64,000 nt of DNA from Ralstonia sp. UBA689 (lineage in GTDB: Bacteria; Pseudomonadota; Gammaproteobacteria; Burkholderiales; Burkholderiaceae): assembly GCF_002298975.1 (NCBI RefSeq), contig NZ_DBMV01000033.1, forward strand, positions 186,001-250,000, given 5' to 3'. This document shows positions 18,455 through 27,126 of this stretch, in pieces (the stretch's first letter is position 1; every line of letters begins with the position of its first letter). Under the pieces are notes generated by a model. That model ran no database searches. It worked only from the letters and a program-made list of their open reading frames with translations, and was not told the origin of the DNA. A program made the position numbers and the translations under genes.

Positions 18455-18485
18455 TGGGCTGACGGGGTGCGGGTGACGGTGAGGG

Positions 18486-19112
18486 TTACGGCCCGTCCGC
18501 GACATTGGCGGTGCCGCTGGATGTGCCCAGGTGCAGTTCCTGATCGAAGGCGCGGTTCACGTCGCAGTATTGGGTGCGCGCTGGCTGAGATTTCTGCCAA
18601 CGGAAGGACAGTTTTGGATAACCGGGCGTGCCATCGGTGTTTTCGGTCAGCACGTAATAGTCGAAGCGCACGTTGGCTTCGGCTGCATAGCTGGCGCCGG
18701 TTTCGCGGTTGGCGAGGATAAGCACGGCGGGTTTGCCGCCTTGCGCGAGCAACAGCCGGAAGTCGTGAAGCAGACAGTCTGCGCCGCCGCTGGCCGTGAC
18801 GTGCAACTGCTCTTGCTCGCCACTGCCGCCGTTGTTACTGCGGCGGAATACCGGGACGAGGCTCCAGGGCTGCGCACGGCCCGCTGTGCCGTCGCGCACG
18901 AAGAAGGTCACCACATCGAAGCTGTGCGCGTTGAAGTTTTCGCGCCACGCCCGGACGGCGATCGCATCGTAGCCGCGCAGTTTCAGCGCGTTGACGCCGT
19001 TGTGTATGGGCATCGCCGTGTAGCCGGTTTGTGCGGCTGCAGCGCCTGAGAGGCCAAGCGCGGCCAATCCCAATAAAGCGTTGTTGAAGACGTGTTTGCA
19101 GTACTTACGCAC
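18486..19112 (-). CDS. Secreted hypothetical protein, CarG-like
   Basis: 208 residues. The signal peptide is NNALLGLAALGLSGAAAAQ, with cleavage expected after AAAAQ or nearby. The mature part contains WRENFNAHSFDVV, GGADCLLHDFRLL and QYCDVNRAFDQEL with two Cys. I see a resemblance to the CarG carbapenem self-resistance family, from memory and not confirmed. The GTG start at 19112 has GGAGAG six bases upstream and fits the signal peptide better than the ATG at 19142. Confidence 0.65.
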   Translation of the reverse strand: MRKYCKHVFNNALLGLAALGLSGAAAAQTGYTAMPIHNGVNALKLRGYDAIAVRAWRENFNAHSFDVVTFFVRDGTAGRAQPWSLVPVFRRSNNGGSGEQEQLHVTASGGADCLLHDFRLLLAQGGKPAVLILANRETGASYAAEANVRFDYYVLTENTDGTPGYPKLSFRWQKSQPARTQYCDVNRAFDQELHLGTSSGTANVADGP

Positions 19113-19143
19113 CAGTCTCTCCGTTGGTGAATCGGTCGGCATC

Positions 19144-20052
19144 TCAGGTGTGGGTCAACAGGTGGGGCACCTCGTCGATGAGCGCGTCAATGGCCACGCG
19201 CATCTTGAGCGGCATGTGGTTGGTCTTCAGCCGCAGCACGTTGATCTCGGCATCGAGCACGCCATTGTGGTCCATCACGCTCGTGAGTTGGCCGGCGTGC
19301 AGGTAGGGAGAGATCAGCCAGCAGGGCAGCCACGCAAGGCCGGCTCCGGCCACCGCCGCGTCGGCGATCGAGAGCAGGTCGTCCATCCGCAGGCGCGACG
19401 CGGGCCGATACAACTGGGGCTGGCGGTCCGGCCCGAGGAGGCGCCACGGCGTGTCATCCTCGCCGCGGGCGTAGGCGATGCAGGCGTGCGACTCCAGATC
19501 GCTGACGGTGGCCGGGGGGCCATGCTTTTCGAGATAGGCGGGCGAGGCGCATAGCGCCATCCGGTTGAAGCCCAAGCGGCGTGCAACCAGCGTGGCATGG
19601 TTCGGCAGGGCGCCTATGCGCACGGCGATGTCGAAGCGGTCTTCGACCAGGTCCGCCATGCGGTCGTTGAACGCCATCTCGACCTCCAGCAGGGGATGGC
19701 GTTCGACCAGTCTGCGCATCACCGGGGCAATGCACTGCCTGCCGAACAGCACGGGCACCGTCACCCGCAGCCGCCCGCTCGGCTCACGCTGGCTGGCGTG
19801 CAAGGCGGCCTCGGTCTCGCTGAGTTCGGTCAGGATGCGCTTGCATTGCTCGTAGTAGAGCGCGCCTTCGCCGGTCAGGTTCAGGCTGCGGGTCGTCCGC
19901 TGCAGCAGTTGCGTGTTCAGGCGCCGTTCGAGCCGGGCGATCACCTTGGCGACGGCCGAGCGCGTCACGCCAAGCCGCACGGCTGCAGCCGCAAAGCTCC
20001 CCGACTCGATCACGTTCACAAATTCGGCAACGCCGCTGAGCCGATCATCCAT
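19144..20052 (-). CDS. LysR-family transcriptional regulator
   Basis: 302 residues. The N-terminal LysR helix-turn-helix is FVNVIESGSFAAAAVRLGVTR...RLERRLNTQLLQRTTRSLNLT, followed by a substrate-binding domain of the CrgA/DmlR-like clade. It starts at MDDRLSGV (20052), where family homology begins. It diverges from the alcohol dehydrogenase gene across 142 bp and is inferred to control it. Confidence 0.93.
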   Translation of the reverse strand: MDDRLSGVAEFVNVIESGSFAAAAVRLGVTRSAVAKVIARLERRLNTQLLQRTTRSLNLTGEGALYYEQCKRILTELSETEAALHASQREPSGRLRVTVPVLFGRQCIAPVMRRLVERHPLLEVEMAFNDRMADLVEDRFDIAVRIGALPNHATLVARRLGFNRMALCASPAYLEKHGPPATVSDLESHACIAYARGEDDTPWRLLGPDRQPQLYRPASRLRMDDLLSIADAAVAGAGLAWLPCWLISPYLHAGQLTSVMDHNGVLDAEINVLRLKTNHMPLKMRVAIDALIDEVPHLLTHT

Positions 20053-20194
20053 CGAAGGCCATTCCGTTTCGGTTGTACAAATGTCGCCCAAATGGTGCCT
20101 GAGTGGCGACAGTGAGTCTACAAAATGGAGGCAATGCATCTTGCTTGGCAACACTAAGATGGGCGCTCCATTTGCGTGTGAACGGGGAATCCAC

Positions 20195-21220
20195 ATGAAG
20201 GCATGGCAAGTCACGCCGGGACGCGGCATCGAGGGGATGAAGCAGATCCAGATCGACGAGAGTACGCGGCAGCCTGGGCCCACCGAGGTGCTGGTGCGCA
20301 TGCGCGCGGCATCGCTGAACTATCGCGACTGGATGTTCGCGCGCGGCGACTATCCGGGTATCGATGGCTCGCCGCTGGTGCCGCTGAGCGACGGGGCGGG
20401 CGAGGTGGTGGCGGTCGGCCACGGCGTCACGCGTTTCAAGCCGGGTGACCGCGTCATCAATACCTATTTCCCGCGCTGGGTCGATGGCGCGATCTCGCAT
20501 TGGAAGATCGCCGAATCAGCGGGCGCGACGTTCGACGGCGTGCTGGCCGAGCAGTTCGTTGCGGATGAATCCACGTTGACCGCTATCCCGGCGCACCTGA
20601 GTTTCGAGGAAGCCTCAACGATGTCGTGTGCGGGGATCACTGCATGGAACGCGTTGTTCGCGAATGCTGTGGTCAAGCCCGGCGCGACGGCGCTGCTGCT
20701 GGGCACCGGAGGCGTCTCGATCTGGGCGCTGCAGCTTGCGCAGGCAGCCGGGCTGCGCACCATCATCACCTCGTCAAGCGACGACAAACTTGAACGCGCG
20801 CGCCAGCTCGGCGCCGACGAGACCATCAACTACCGCACCATGCCCGACTGGCAGAACGAGGTGCTGCGCCTGACCGGCGGGGCGGGAGCTGACGTGGTGG
20901 TGGAGGTGGGCGGGCGTGACACCATGGCGCGCTCGATCGCGGCCACGCGGTTGGGCGGCGTCGTCTCCATCACGGGTTTGCTGAGTGGTTTCGCGGGCGT
21001 GGATTTCGGCCTGCAGACCCTGTTCGATGTGGCCAAGCATCTGCATGGCGTGATCGTCGGCAGCCGCACCGTGCTCGATGAGGTGGTGCGGCTGGTTGAC
21101 GTGCAACAACTCCGACCGGCGGTTGACCGCGTGTTTGGCTTTGACGACGCGCCGGCCGCGTATGACTACCTGCAGTCGGGGCGGCACTTCGGCAAGGTGG
21201 TGATCCGGATTGGGGCTTGA
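20195..21220 (+). CDS. Zinc-type/quinone-oxidoreductase-like alcohol dehydrogenase (MDR family)
   Basis: 341 residues. GroES-like N-terminal domain with SLNYRDWMFARGDYP and VPLSDGAGEVVAVG, then Rossmann domain with LLGTGGVSIWALQLAQAAG. The catalytic-zinc Cys of classical ADHs is absent (Asn-Tyr-Arg-Asp at that site), as in the NAD(P)-dependent zinc-free quinone reductase-like branch. GGGGA Shine-Dalgarno before the ATG. Divergent LysR gene upstream. It is the last chromosomal gene before the mnmE-integrated element. Confidence 0.9.
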   Translation: MKAWQVTPGRGIEGMKQIQIDESTRQPGPTEVLVRMRAASLNYRDWMFARGDYPGIDGSPLVPLSDGAGEVVAVGHGVTRFKPGDRVINTYFPRWVDGAISHWKIAESAGATFDGVLAEQFVADESTLTAIPAHLSFEEASTMSCAGITAWNALFANAVVKPGATALLLGTGGVSIWALQLAQAAGLRTIITSSSDDKLERARQLGADETINYRTMPDWQNEVLRLTGGAGADVVVEVGGRDTMARSIAATRLGGVVSITGLLSGFAGVDFGLQTLFDVAKHLHGVIVGSRTVLDEVVRLVDVQQLRPAVDRVFGFDDAPAAYDYLQSGRHFGKVVIRIGA

Positions 21221-21276
21221 ACGGCGGGTTCCATTCCGTTGGCTGACAGCCTGAAGCCTTATCGGGCCGTTCGCTA

Positions 21277-21289
21277 CCAATACAAAACC
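21277..21289. repeat. Left attachment repeat (attL core)
   Basis: CCAATACAAAACC, identical to the copy inside the mnmE 3' end. Read on the minus strand it encodes RFCIG in the mnmE-like frame, but continues SERPDK rather than K-stop. Confidence 0.75.
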
Positions 21290-21344
21290 TAGTGATGTGC
21301 TGTAGATGGCTCAGTTTAGCCATTTCAAGGCGGATCGACTTTTG

Positions 21345-21368
21345 TTGTGTACTAACTTGTGTACTAAA
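21345..21368. promoter_or_regulatory. Left Int arm-type sites
   Basis: Two direct copies of TTGTGTACTAA at 21345-21355 and 21358-21368, matching TGTGTACT repeats near the integrase end. Probable integrase arm-binding sites. Confidence 0.6.
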
Positions 21369-21400
21369 AATCTAATCCATCTAAGCTCAATGAGCAAAAC

Positions 21401-21420
21401 AAAAGCCCCAAACAGGGGCT
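21401..21420 (-). terminator. Rho-independent terminator of the protease operon
   Basis: On the minus strand AGCCCC-TGTTT-GGGGCT is followed by TTTG TTTTG. It ends the 21448-22771 gene pair. Confidence 0.75.
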
Positions 21421-21447
21421 CGTTCAAAGCTACGGGTGCGCGGTCTA

Positions 21448-21690
21448 CTAGTTAAGCGTGTACGGCTCTTGAATCTCATACAACACTTGCACGCCTCGCA
21501 CGGACGACGGCAACCGGTGCCGGATATGGGCGAGCGCGGGCGGAATCATGACCAATAGCACCAGTTCCCCCACGTTTCTGGTGAGGGTCGATATGCTCAC
21601 CTCATCGCTAGCGGGAGATGGCAATAGAGCTGCTATCTCCTCTGCTGCTTGGGTTAGCTTGTGCGGGTCATGTACCAACATTGTGTCCAC
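21448..21690 (-). CDS. Small hypothetical protein coupled to the serine protease
   Basis: 80 residues from a GTG at 21690, or 77 from an ATG at 21681. The gene begins inside the 3' end of the protease gene, overlapping by up to 23 bp, so the pair is translationally coupled. The middle is hydrophobic (GELVLLVMIPPALAHI). Not recognised. Could be an inhibitor, cofactor or membrane anchor of the protease (inference only). Confidence 0.6.
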   Translation of the reverse strand: MDTMLVHDPHKLTQAAEEIAALLPSPASDEVSISTLTRNVGELVLLVMIPPALAHIRHRLPSSVRGVQVLYEIQEPYTLN

Positions 21691-22771
21691 TTACGAGGCT
21701 TACGCCTAAGCGCTGCAGGATCGGCGCTAGAGGAACAATCAGCGAGCGCTTACCGCCAGGAGCCTTCGAATCAGGGCCTCCGCAGAATACTAGTCCGACA
21801 GCAGATTTAGTGCCATCGTCATTCAACGAGACAACTAGTGCGCCAGAGTCACCGGACTCGGAGAATTCTCTTTGGTCGCCATGTACGGCGAAAGCATTCG
21901 GGAACCAGATGCGACCTTCGAACAAGTTTGAAGGTGATGCAGCCTTTACTTTGATCGGTCGCAACTCTCTGCCGACGATCCGCCCCTCAGTATACCCCGT
22001 CGTCCGTCCCACCTTGGCCACGCGCATCCCCTCCACAGGCTCAGCTACCCGCGTCGGTGTATCGAAAGTACCGCCCTGTAGTGAAGAAACAAGCTGGGGG
22101 TTCGCAATCCTGAAAATTGCCGCGTCAGTGTTGCGTGTGATGTCAACGTTTCCGCTCGTCCCTAAAGCGTAAGGAAGCACTCGATGGTGATACCCGATGG
22201 TAAACGGTGCAATTACACCTGCGGCGACGTCTTTCACTCCAGGAGCAAGGATTGGCAGCCCCGGGGCAGAGTGATTGCAGCCTCCGGTGACATGGTTGTT
22301 TGAGAGTCCGTATAGCTGCTGTTGATCATCTGCCACCAAAGCCCCCAGAGTACCCGCAGATGCCTCGTTGCCAGGTGATATAAAGGAGCCGCAGCAATAC
22401 CAATGAACGCCATTTGGTCCGGGTAGCAGCGTAACTGACGAGCCTTGAGCCTGAATCTCGGCTGGCGCTAAATCGTCGACCGAGCCGTGGGGGTAGTGAA
22501 TTGCGCACTCGTCAATAAAGTTCGGCAGGAGTTCTTGTTCTTTCTGCGTGACTCTCTTTCCCGTATAGACGAAGACGCTGTGGTCGGGATCGCTAAAAAC
22601 AATGGATGTAATGCCGCGCCTACGCAGTATGTCCTCGGCGGCTTCTGTGAAGCTATCGATTTGAATACCTGCAGCGTATTCGCTGTCCATGTTTCCCGGG
22701 ACTGGCTCCAGCATGTTCCGAGTGAGGGCCCATCGAGTGATTCCACTTGCAATTTCAAACGCGCTCGGCAT
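21668..22771 (-). CDS. Trypsin-like serine protease
   Basis: 367 residues with a complete chymotrypsin-fold triad: His160 in GLSNNHVTGG, Asp216 in TDAAIFRI, Ser309 in ESGDSGALVV. There is no signal peptide, so it is cytoplasmic. An N-terminal 130-residue extension has no recognised domain. The arrangement resembles the Nal1-like trypsin family found in bacterial mobile elements. It forms a two-gene operon with a small protein. Target unknown; an effector role in phage defence is possible but not shown. Confidence 0.82.
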   Translation of the reverse strand: MPSAFEIASGITRWALTRNMLEPVPGNMDSEYAAGIQIDSFTEAAEDILRRRGITSIVFSDPDHSVFVYTGKRVTQKEQELLPNFIDECAIHYPHGSVDDLAPAEIQAQGSSVTLLPGPNGVHWYCCGSFISPGNEASAGTLGALVADDQQQLYGLSNNHVTGGCNHSAPGLPILAPGVKDVAAGVIAPFTIGYHHRVLPYALGTSGNVDITRNTDAAIFRIANPQLVSSLQGGTFDTPTRVAEPVEGMRVAKVGRTTGYTEGRIVGRELRPIKVKAASPSNLFEGRIWFPNAFAVHGDQREFSESGDSGALVVSLNDDGTKSAVGLVFCGGPDSKAPGGKRSLIVPLAPILQRLGVSLVSGHNVGT

Positions 22772-22849
22772 TAACTCTTATCCCCAAATAGTCAATTGAT
22801 GCGATTCACTAGCCCTCGGCTGTGAGACCCGACTGCGAGTTTGTGGTCG

Positions 22850-23344
22850 TCAACCGTGCATCGGCAGTGTTTGTAGCCAATGAACTATGTCCGGCACACT
22901 CTGCAATCCCCTCTCCACTAGGGATTTCGTCAGTGCTTTCATTGCCTCTCCCGACAGCGTTGAAAGATGCTGCTTGAGTTTCGACTTTTGCTCTTCGGGG
23001 ATCGGTGTGCTGTTGATCTTGGCTGTAATCAGTTCGCGGATGGTGTCCGCGTGCAGCTTGACGGTGACGACGTCTAGAATCGCGGTCAAGCCTCCGTCGT
23101 CCGTCAAGAAATCCATGCCGCGATGATTAATGCGTGGCATTCCCATAGAGGCGTGACCATCGAGGCCAAATCTGATGCTGCTCTCGATGAGCCCGTGCTC
23201 GTCCAGATACATCATATTTGCTAGGTACTTGGCTTCCGCTTCACCCTCAAGGCCTCGCAACAAGTCGCGAACGTCGTGGGACTGAGGGTAGCTCTCAGCC
23301 AGTTGCTCTAGAAGATGGCGTTGATAGTCCCGGTCAAGTTTCAT
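22850..23344 (-). CDS. Hypothetical protein, possible winged-helix
   Basis: 164 residues. The N-terminal half (DYQRHLLEQLAESYP, LANMMYLDEHGLIESSI, INHRGMDFLTDDGG) has the rhythm of DUF2513-like winged-helix proteins. The C-terminal half is a predicted helical segment. It would be a DNA-binding or adaptor protein. Function unknown; common type of cargo in phage-like elements. Confidence 0.65.
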   Translation of the reverse strand: MKLDRDYQRHLLEQLAESYPQSHDVRDLLRGLEGEAEAKYLANMMYLDEHGLIESSIRFGLDGHASMGMPRINHRGMDFLTDDGGLTAILDVVTVKLHADTIRELITAKINSTPIPEEQKSKLKQHLSTLSGEAMKALTKSLVERGLQSVPDIVHWLQTLPMHG

Positions 23345-23417
23345 TGCATCCCCATGATGATGGCTGTATCACCCGTTCCCTCGTTTCCTATGCTAAAGAG
23401 TCATCAGCCGGAGCGTC

Positions 23418-24158
23418 TCAATTGGCAGGGCATTTGATGTCTGCTAGCGACGTGCTCTCAATCACACGAGCCCCTTTCTCGCCATCAGTCACCATCACCA
23501 CCGCATCCTTCGTCAGCAGCGCAATGAGTTTCTCGTTGCGCTCGATGACGTGGCCCTTCAGCGTTGACCCGTCCGCCAGCGTAATGCTGGTTGGTGCAGC
23601 TCCAGAGCGAACCTGACAGGCCTGCGTCTCGAACAGAGACTGGCCTTGGTAGTGGCTGCCCAGAATCCACAGCACTGCAGGCGAGATCAATATGGCGTAG
23701 TAGCAGAACGCCGTACCCAGCAGCAACACGCCTGGCACTGCCGAAGTGCGATCAAGCTCGAAGTTTGCGGACCACCAGTTCCGTATGCTGTTGGCCATCC
23801 TCCGGAGCCAGTTGGGCTCGCGCTTCGCCCTGTTCTTCCTGCGGATGGCCGTCAGCACGATCAACGCTCCGCACAGAACTGCCGCTCCTATGCCCCACAT
23901 CCAGCATCTGTAGGCGCCGTAGAAACCAAGCAATGCAAGGCTCTGTAGCGACATCGCGGAGAGGTTCCTTGGGTAGTGGGCGGCTCCCCAGTACCCGAGC
24001 ATGTAGGCCTCTCCAGCGACCCACGCAACGATGCCCGTTAGCGTCATGAACAACGCCACGAGCTTGAACGGATCAAGGGAGGTGGGCCACTTCGATGGCG
24101 GCACCTCGCGTGGTGACCCTGCAGCTTGTACGGCGCTATCGGACGGAACGTCTCTCAT
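23418..24158 (-). CDS. Multi-span membrane protein, hypothetical
   Basis: 246 residues from ATG 24158. About four transmembrane helices (around LVALFMTLTGIVAWVAGEAY, SLALLGFYGAYRC..GAAVLCGALIVL and LLLGTAFCYYAILISPAVLW). The C-terminal soluble domain (SITLADGSTLKGHVIERNEKLIALL) looks like a small beta domain. The start is chosen because its ATG overlaps the stop of the upstream small membrane gene (ATGA); upstream sequence in this frame is not conserved-looking. Confidence 0.65.
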   Translation of the reverse strand: MRDVPSDSAVQAAGSPREVPPSKWPTSLDPFKLVALFMTLTGIVAWVAGEAYMLGYWGAAHYPRNLSAMSLQSLALLGFYGAYRCWMWGIGAAVLCGALIVLTAIRRKNRAKREPNWLRRMANSIRNWWSANFELDRTSAVPGVLLLGTAFCYYAILISPAVLWILGSHYQGQSLFETQACQVRSGAAPTSITLADGSTLKGHVIERNEKLIALLTKDAVVMVTDGEKGARVIESTSLADIKCPAN

Positions 24159-24349
24159 TTGCGAGCCGCAGGCCAGTCGGACAGGGCGAACACCCAGATG
24201 GTGATGACGTTGACGAGAGGAACGAGCATCAGCAGCGCCCACACGGACGAGTAGCCCGCCTTCCTCGCGATCAATCCAGCCGGGAACAAATAGACGAACA
24301 CAATCACCAGCAGCACGATGAGCCAGTGCCAAACGCTGAACGAACCCAT
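24155..24349 (-). CDS. Small two-span membrane protein
   Basis: 64 residues, two hydrophobic segments (WLIVLLVIVFVYLFPAGLIA and WALLMLVPLVNVITIWVFAL) with a short Arg/Lys loop. Overlaps the next gene by 4 nt, so the pair is co-translated. The layout recalls small superinfection-immunity-type proteins, but I cannot assign a family. AGGGAGGGG upstream gives a strong ribosome site. Confidence 0.7.
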   Translation of the reverse strand: MGSFSVWHWLIVLLVIVFVYLFPAGLIARKAGYSSVWALLMLVPLVNVITIWVFALSDWPAARK

Positions 24350-24612
24350 ATACCCCTCCCTTTAGTCGTTGCGGTGTCGGCATCTGTTCGTGCCTGCGAT
24401 AGCCTGCGAAGACTGACGCAACTGGGCCACCCCACGATAGCGGGGGGGCAGCGCACTCGGCACCAGTACGAGATGTTGATGTGGCGCCGTTTCGTGGGTT
24501 TGACTCAGATCAGATGGAAGAAATGCTAACAACTGCGAGGCCCAGCCTTTGATAGTCTGCGCCCGCAACATATGATCACGCGCGCATGCGCTTCTTCGGG
24601 GAAGTTCAAACG

Positions 24613-24822
24613 ATGTTCGATACGACAAAGCTGCAAGCAGATCCCTCCAATCCAGGGTGGGTCTTCGGTTGGGCTGTTGTTCGAAATGCTCCGTGGCATC
24701 TAGCTGGCATCCATCCAGATGAACAGTCTGCGCGCTCAAATGCGCAAGGTCTCGGAGATGCGTATCAGGTCAAGTACGGTTCCCACCGGTTGGGCTCGGA
24801 CGATTTCATCAGCCGGGACTGA
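24613..24822 (+). CDS. Hypothetical protein
   Basis: 69 residues (MFDTTKLQADPSNPGWVFGW...). Trp/Gly-rich and soluble, no recognised domain. An in-frame ATG at 24586 would add nine residues. First of a plus-strand cargo group; two bases separate it from the next gene. The 263 bp to its left hold no gene I can support. Confidence 0.5.
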   Translation: MFDTTKLQADPSNPGWVFGWAVVRNAPWHLAGIHPDEQSARSNAQGLGDAYQVKYGSHRLGSDDFISRD

Positions 24823-24824
24823 CA

Positions 24825-25055
24825 GTGAGGCCGAGCCAAAAGCAAATCTTCGCCCTGCTGCTTGCCGGTTCGCTGCTTGTTCCGGCGCTGCCTGCAGAAG
24901 CCAGAGGCAAGGGCGGTAGTCGACCATCCTATTCAGGCAGTAAGCACACCAACAGCCACGGCGGCTCCTATGCCGGTGGCAGTGGGTCTTCGCACAAGGG
25001 CGGCTCATATCGGAACAGCCGATCCGGCGACCGATATGGGAAGCATGGGGGCTGA
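24825..25055 (+). CDS. Small secreted Gly/Ser-rich protein
   Basis: 76 residues from a GTG start. Signal peptide IFALLLAGSLLVPALPAEA with probable cleavage after AEA, then a low-complexity mature part rich in Gly, Ser, His and Lys (SGSKHTNSHGGSYAGGSGSS). Common in phage-like islands; function unknown. Confidence 0.6.
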   Translation: MRPSQKQIFALLLAGSLLVPALPAEARGKGGSRPSYSGSKHTNSHGGSYAGGSGSSHKGGSYRNSRSGDRYGKHGG

Positions 25056-25142
25056 CCTCCATTGTCGAGTACCACAACATTTGGTGACAGCGGCGAGCCC
25101 TTTTGCGGGTGAGCCGCATGACCACAAACGCTTTACCGCAAC

Positions 25143-25802
25143 ATGCAATACGAAGAGTCCAACCAGTCCCCGTGGAAAAGCGCCGCGATCCTGATCCTAT
25201 TGGCCGCAGCATTCATCCTTGCAACAGAAGGGTGGGAGAGGGTGCGTCAAAAGCAGGAAATCGCTCGTGGTGTAGAGCAAGCAAAGGCGAAACTTGATGC
25301 ACTGAGGGACAAAGCGGTGCGAGAGCATCCGAACGAAGATCCCGTTACGGCGCTGCAGACTGTCGCTGCAGAAGAGTCAACAAGACGCATCAACGGATTG
25401 AGCGGCGCAAACAAGGCGGCGTCTGCCGCCTCTAGTTTTCTCGGTTTCTATCTGATGAACGTAAAGGGGCGCGAGGAATACTGTTCGCAGTTTTCGGTGA
25501 ACTTGTCCCGGTGGTTGGCGGCATTTCAAAGTGCAAACGCCGCTCCGTATCTGAAGGCGCGTGCCGTATATGAATCGCACAGATACCCCATATCTAAGGC
25601 CGAAGAGACGCTCTACTCGTCACTGCATCTGGAGATCATGAGGTTCGTGGAGGAAGACATGAGCACCGTTGCTCGTACCAATGGTGTCTCCACGAAGGGC
25701 GCGTGTGAGCTGCTCAATAGTCACGCAGACGAGATCGCGAGCAATGTTCAGTTCTCCAAGGTTTTGCCCGTAGCCAACAGTGCTCTCATGGAGGGCAAAT
25801 GA
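25143..25802 (+). CDS. Membrane-anchored hypothetical protein
   Basis: 219 residues. One N-terminal transmembrane helix (AAILILLAAAFILATEGW), then a soluble, mostly helical domain with two Cys (EEYCSQF and KGACELL). No known family. Its stop overlaps the start of the next gene by 4 nt, so they work as a pair. Confidence 0.65.
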   Translation: MQYEESNQSPWKSAAILILLAAAFILATEGWERVRQKQEIARGVEQAKAKLDALRDKAVREHPNEDPVTALQTVAAEESTRRINGLSGANKAASAASSFLGFYLMNVKGREEYCSQFSVNLSRWLAAFQSANAAPYLKARAVYESHRYPISKAEETLYSSLHLEIMRFVEEDMSTVARTNGVSTKGACELLNSHADEIASNVQFSKVLPVANSALMEGK

Positions 25803-26669
25803 CGAAGCGCGCCACCGGCGGAGTTCCTATGCAAGCTCGAAGCCACGTCAAAGCCTTTCTCTGGTTCTTTCTGCAAGGCGCCGTCTGTACGGCGGCCGTC
25901 GCCCAGCAGGATCGGACCGTCAGCGATCCAATCGAGTTGAGTAAGCTACTCCACTCGATCCCGGCCTACCGTGGCGATTTAGGAAGCAGGTTCACGGCCG
26001 GTGGAATGACGGTCAAGAGCGTATGGATAAACAAGCTGACGCGCGATGATGTTGCGGAGGACCCGCAGAGCTATGCACTCGGGGATATTGAGTTGCACTT
26101 TGTCGCGGACAAGCCCGACGTACCAGACTGCAGGATTTTGGGTTCGCCCGTGATCCTTGTTAGCGCCGATGTAATACTGACCCACCTCGCCGAAGTAAGC
26201 CTGACCCACCTGGGAGAGGATGGCGGCTTTTGTGCCGCCGATGCTGACTCAGGAGCAAGCAGTGGAAATCAAGGTATTGGCAAGGCGCGGGACGGCGGTG
26301 CGGGAGATAGCGAGGCAGACGGGACTGTCGCGCAATACCGTGCGCCGCTACCTGCGGGACGCACAGGCGGGCCGCTACAAGCAACGTGAGCTTCGGCCAA
26401 CGAAGCTCGACCCGTTCAAGGGCTGTCTGCTAGAACGTGTCGCCGCCGCGCGGCCACACTGGATTCCGGCAACGGTGCTGCTTCGGGAGTTGCAGGAGGC
26501 CGGCTATCAATGGGCAGAAGAACACGACATCACCGATCCGAGTGAGTGCTCGGGAAACTCGACTTCGTTCATCGAAGGCTGCGAGGCGTACGCGGAAGAA
26601 AATTCGACACCGGCCGACGACTCTGAGGAGTCGCTGACCGCAGCCAGCGCTGCACCCCAACTCGGTTAG
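25799..26669 (+). pseudogene. Secreted protein gene disrupted by an IS21-type remnant
   Basis: The 5' part (25799 to about 26169) encodes a signal peptide (FLWFFLQGAVCTAAVAQQ) and about 95 residues of unknown protein. IS21-like sequence then takes over. The probable 3' part resumes after about 26512 with WAEEHDITDPSECSGNSTSF, an acidic tail ending at 26669. I recall similar tails (Asp-Asp-Pro-x-x-Cys-x-Gly-Asn-Ser-x-Ser-Phe) in phage-associated proteins. The reading frame running from transposase into this tail (26220-26669) is a chimera, not a gene. Confidence 0.6.
26170..26512 (+). mobile_element. IS21-family remnant: left end plus 5' part of istA
   Basis: Begins TGTAATACTGACCCACC, with a second CTGACCCACCT copy at 26201, like the multiple terminal repeats of IS21 elements. 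From 26241 it encodes an IstA start (LTQEQAVEIKVLARRGTAVRE, then a helix-turn-helix REIARQTGLSRNTVRRYL) for about 90 residues until about 26512. The rest of istA, istB and the right end are missing, so the element is dead. Confidence 0.75.
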
Positions 26670-26977
26670 CTTTGCGTGCCTGCTGGCGTGCTTTGCTTTC
26701 CTGGCTCGACACACTTGAACGTGAGTTCAGCCTCCTGTGGTGTCCAACCGCGAGCGCCGCGAGTCTTGCTATCAACTTGCACCATTTCTTTACCCTGGCT
26801 GGAGCAGTACTCGTTCGCGCGCCTCAATGTCAGCGCACGCACCTCTGTCCAAGAAGAGAAGCCTCCCCGAACTTCCGAGCCGACCAGGTACGTACCGTTC
26901 CCGGCAGGCACAACTTCGGACACGCTCTGGCAGCCAGTGACCAAGAGAGCAAAGCTCAACATAACCGCTTTTCGCAT
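26666..26977 (-). CDS. Small lipoprotein
   Basis: 103 residues. Lipobox LVTGC after a short signal (MRKAVMLSFALLVTGCQS). The mature part has two more Cys (EYCSSQG, FKCVEP). The ATG at 26977 lies six bases after GGGGGAG; the ATG at 26983 abuts that site and is less likely. No family recognised. Convergent with the disrupted gene. Confidence 0.7.
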   Translation of the reverse strand: MRKAVMLSFALLVTGCQSVSEVVPAGNGTYLVGSEVRGGFSSWTEVRALTLRRANEYCSSQGKEMVQVDSKTRGARGWTPQEAELTFKCVEPGKQSTPAGTQS

Positions 26978-27074
26978 ATCCATCTCCCCCTTCAATCTGT
27001 CTTGTTGACTAGAGATCATACTTGGAGGGGCTAACCTCAGATCCCTGTTGCTCCAGTGAGCGTACAGTGGTGAA

Positions 27075-27098
27075 CGAAAAACCCGCCGAAGCGGGTTC
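27075..27098 (-). terminator. Rho-independent terminator of the phage-like operon
   Basis: Minus-strand ACCCGC-TTCG-GCGGGT followed by TTTTTCG, 29 bp after the end of the S74-domain gene. Confidence 0.8.
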
Positions 27099-27126
27099 GC
27101 TGCAATCTCCCGTGCAGACAAAGGGG

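Noticed and set aside
21277..21340. tRNA gene as integration target
   Set aside because: No cloverleaf can be folded; the target is the mnmE 3' end.
26220..26669. 150-codon frame starting as IstA and ending in an acidic tail
   Set aside because: A chimera formed by the IS remnant running into its target gene, not an ancestral protein.
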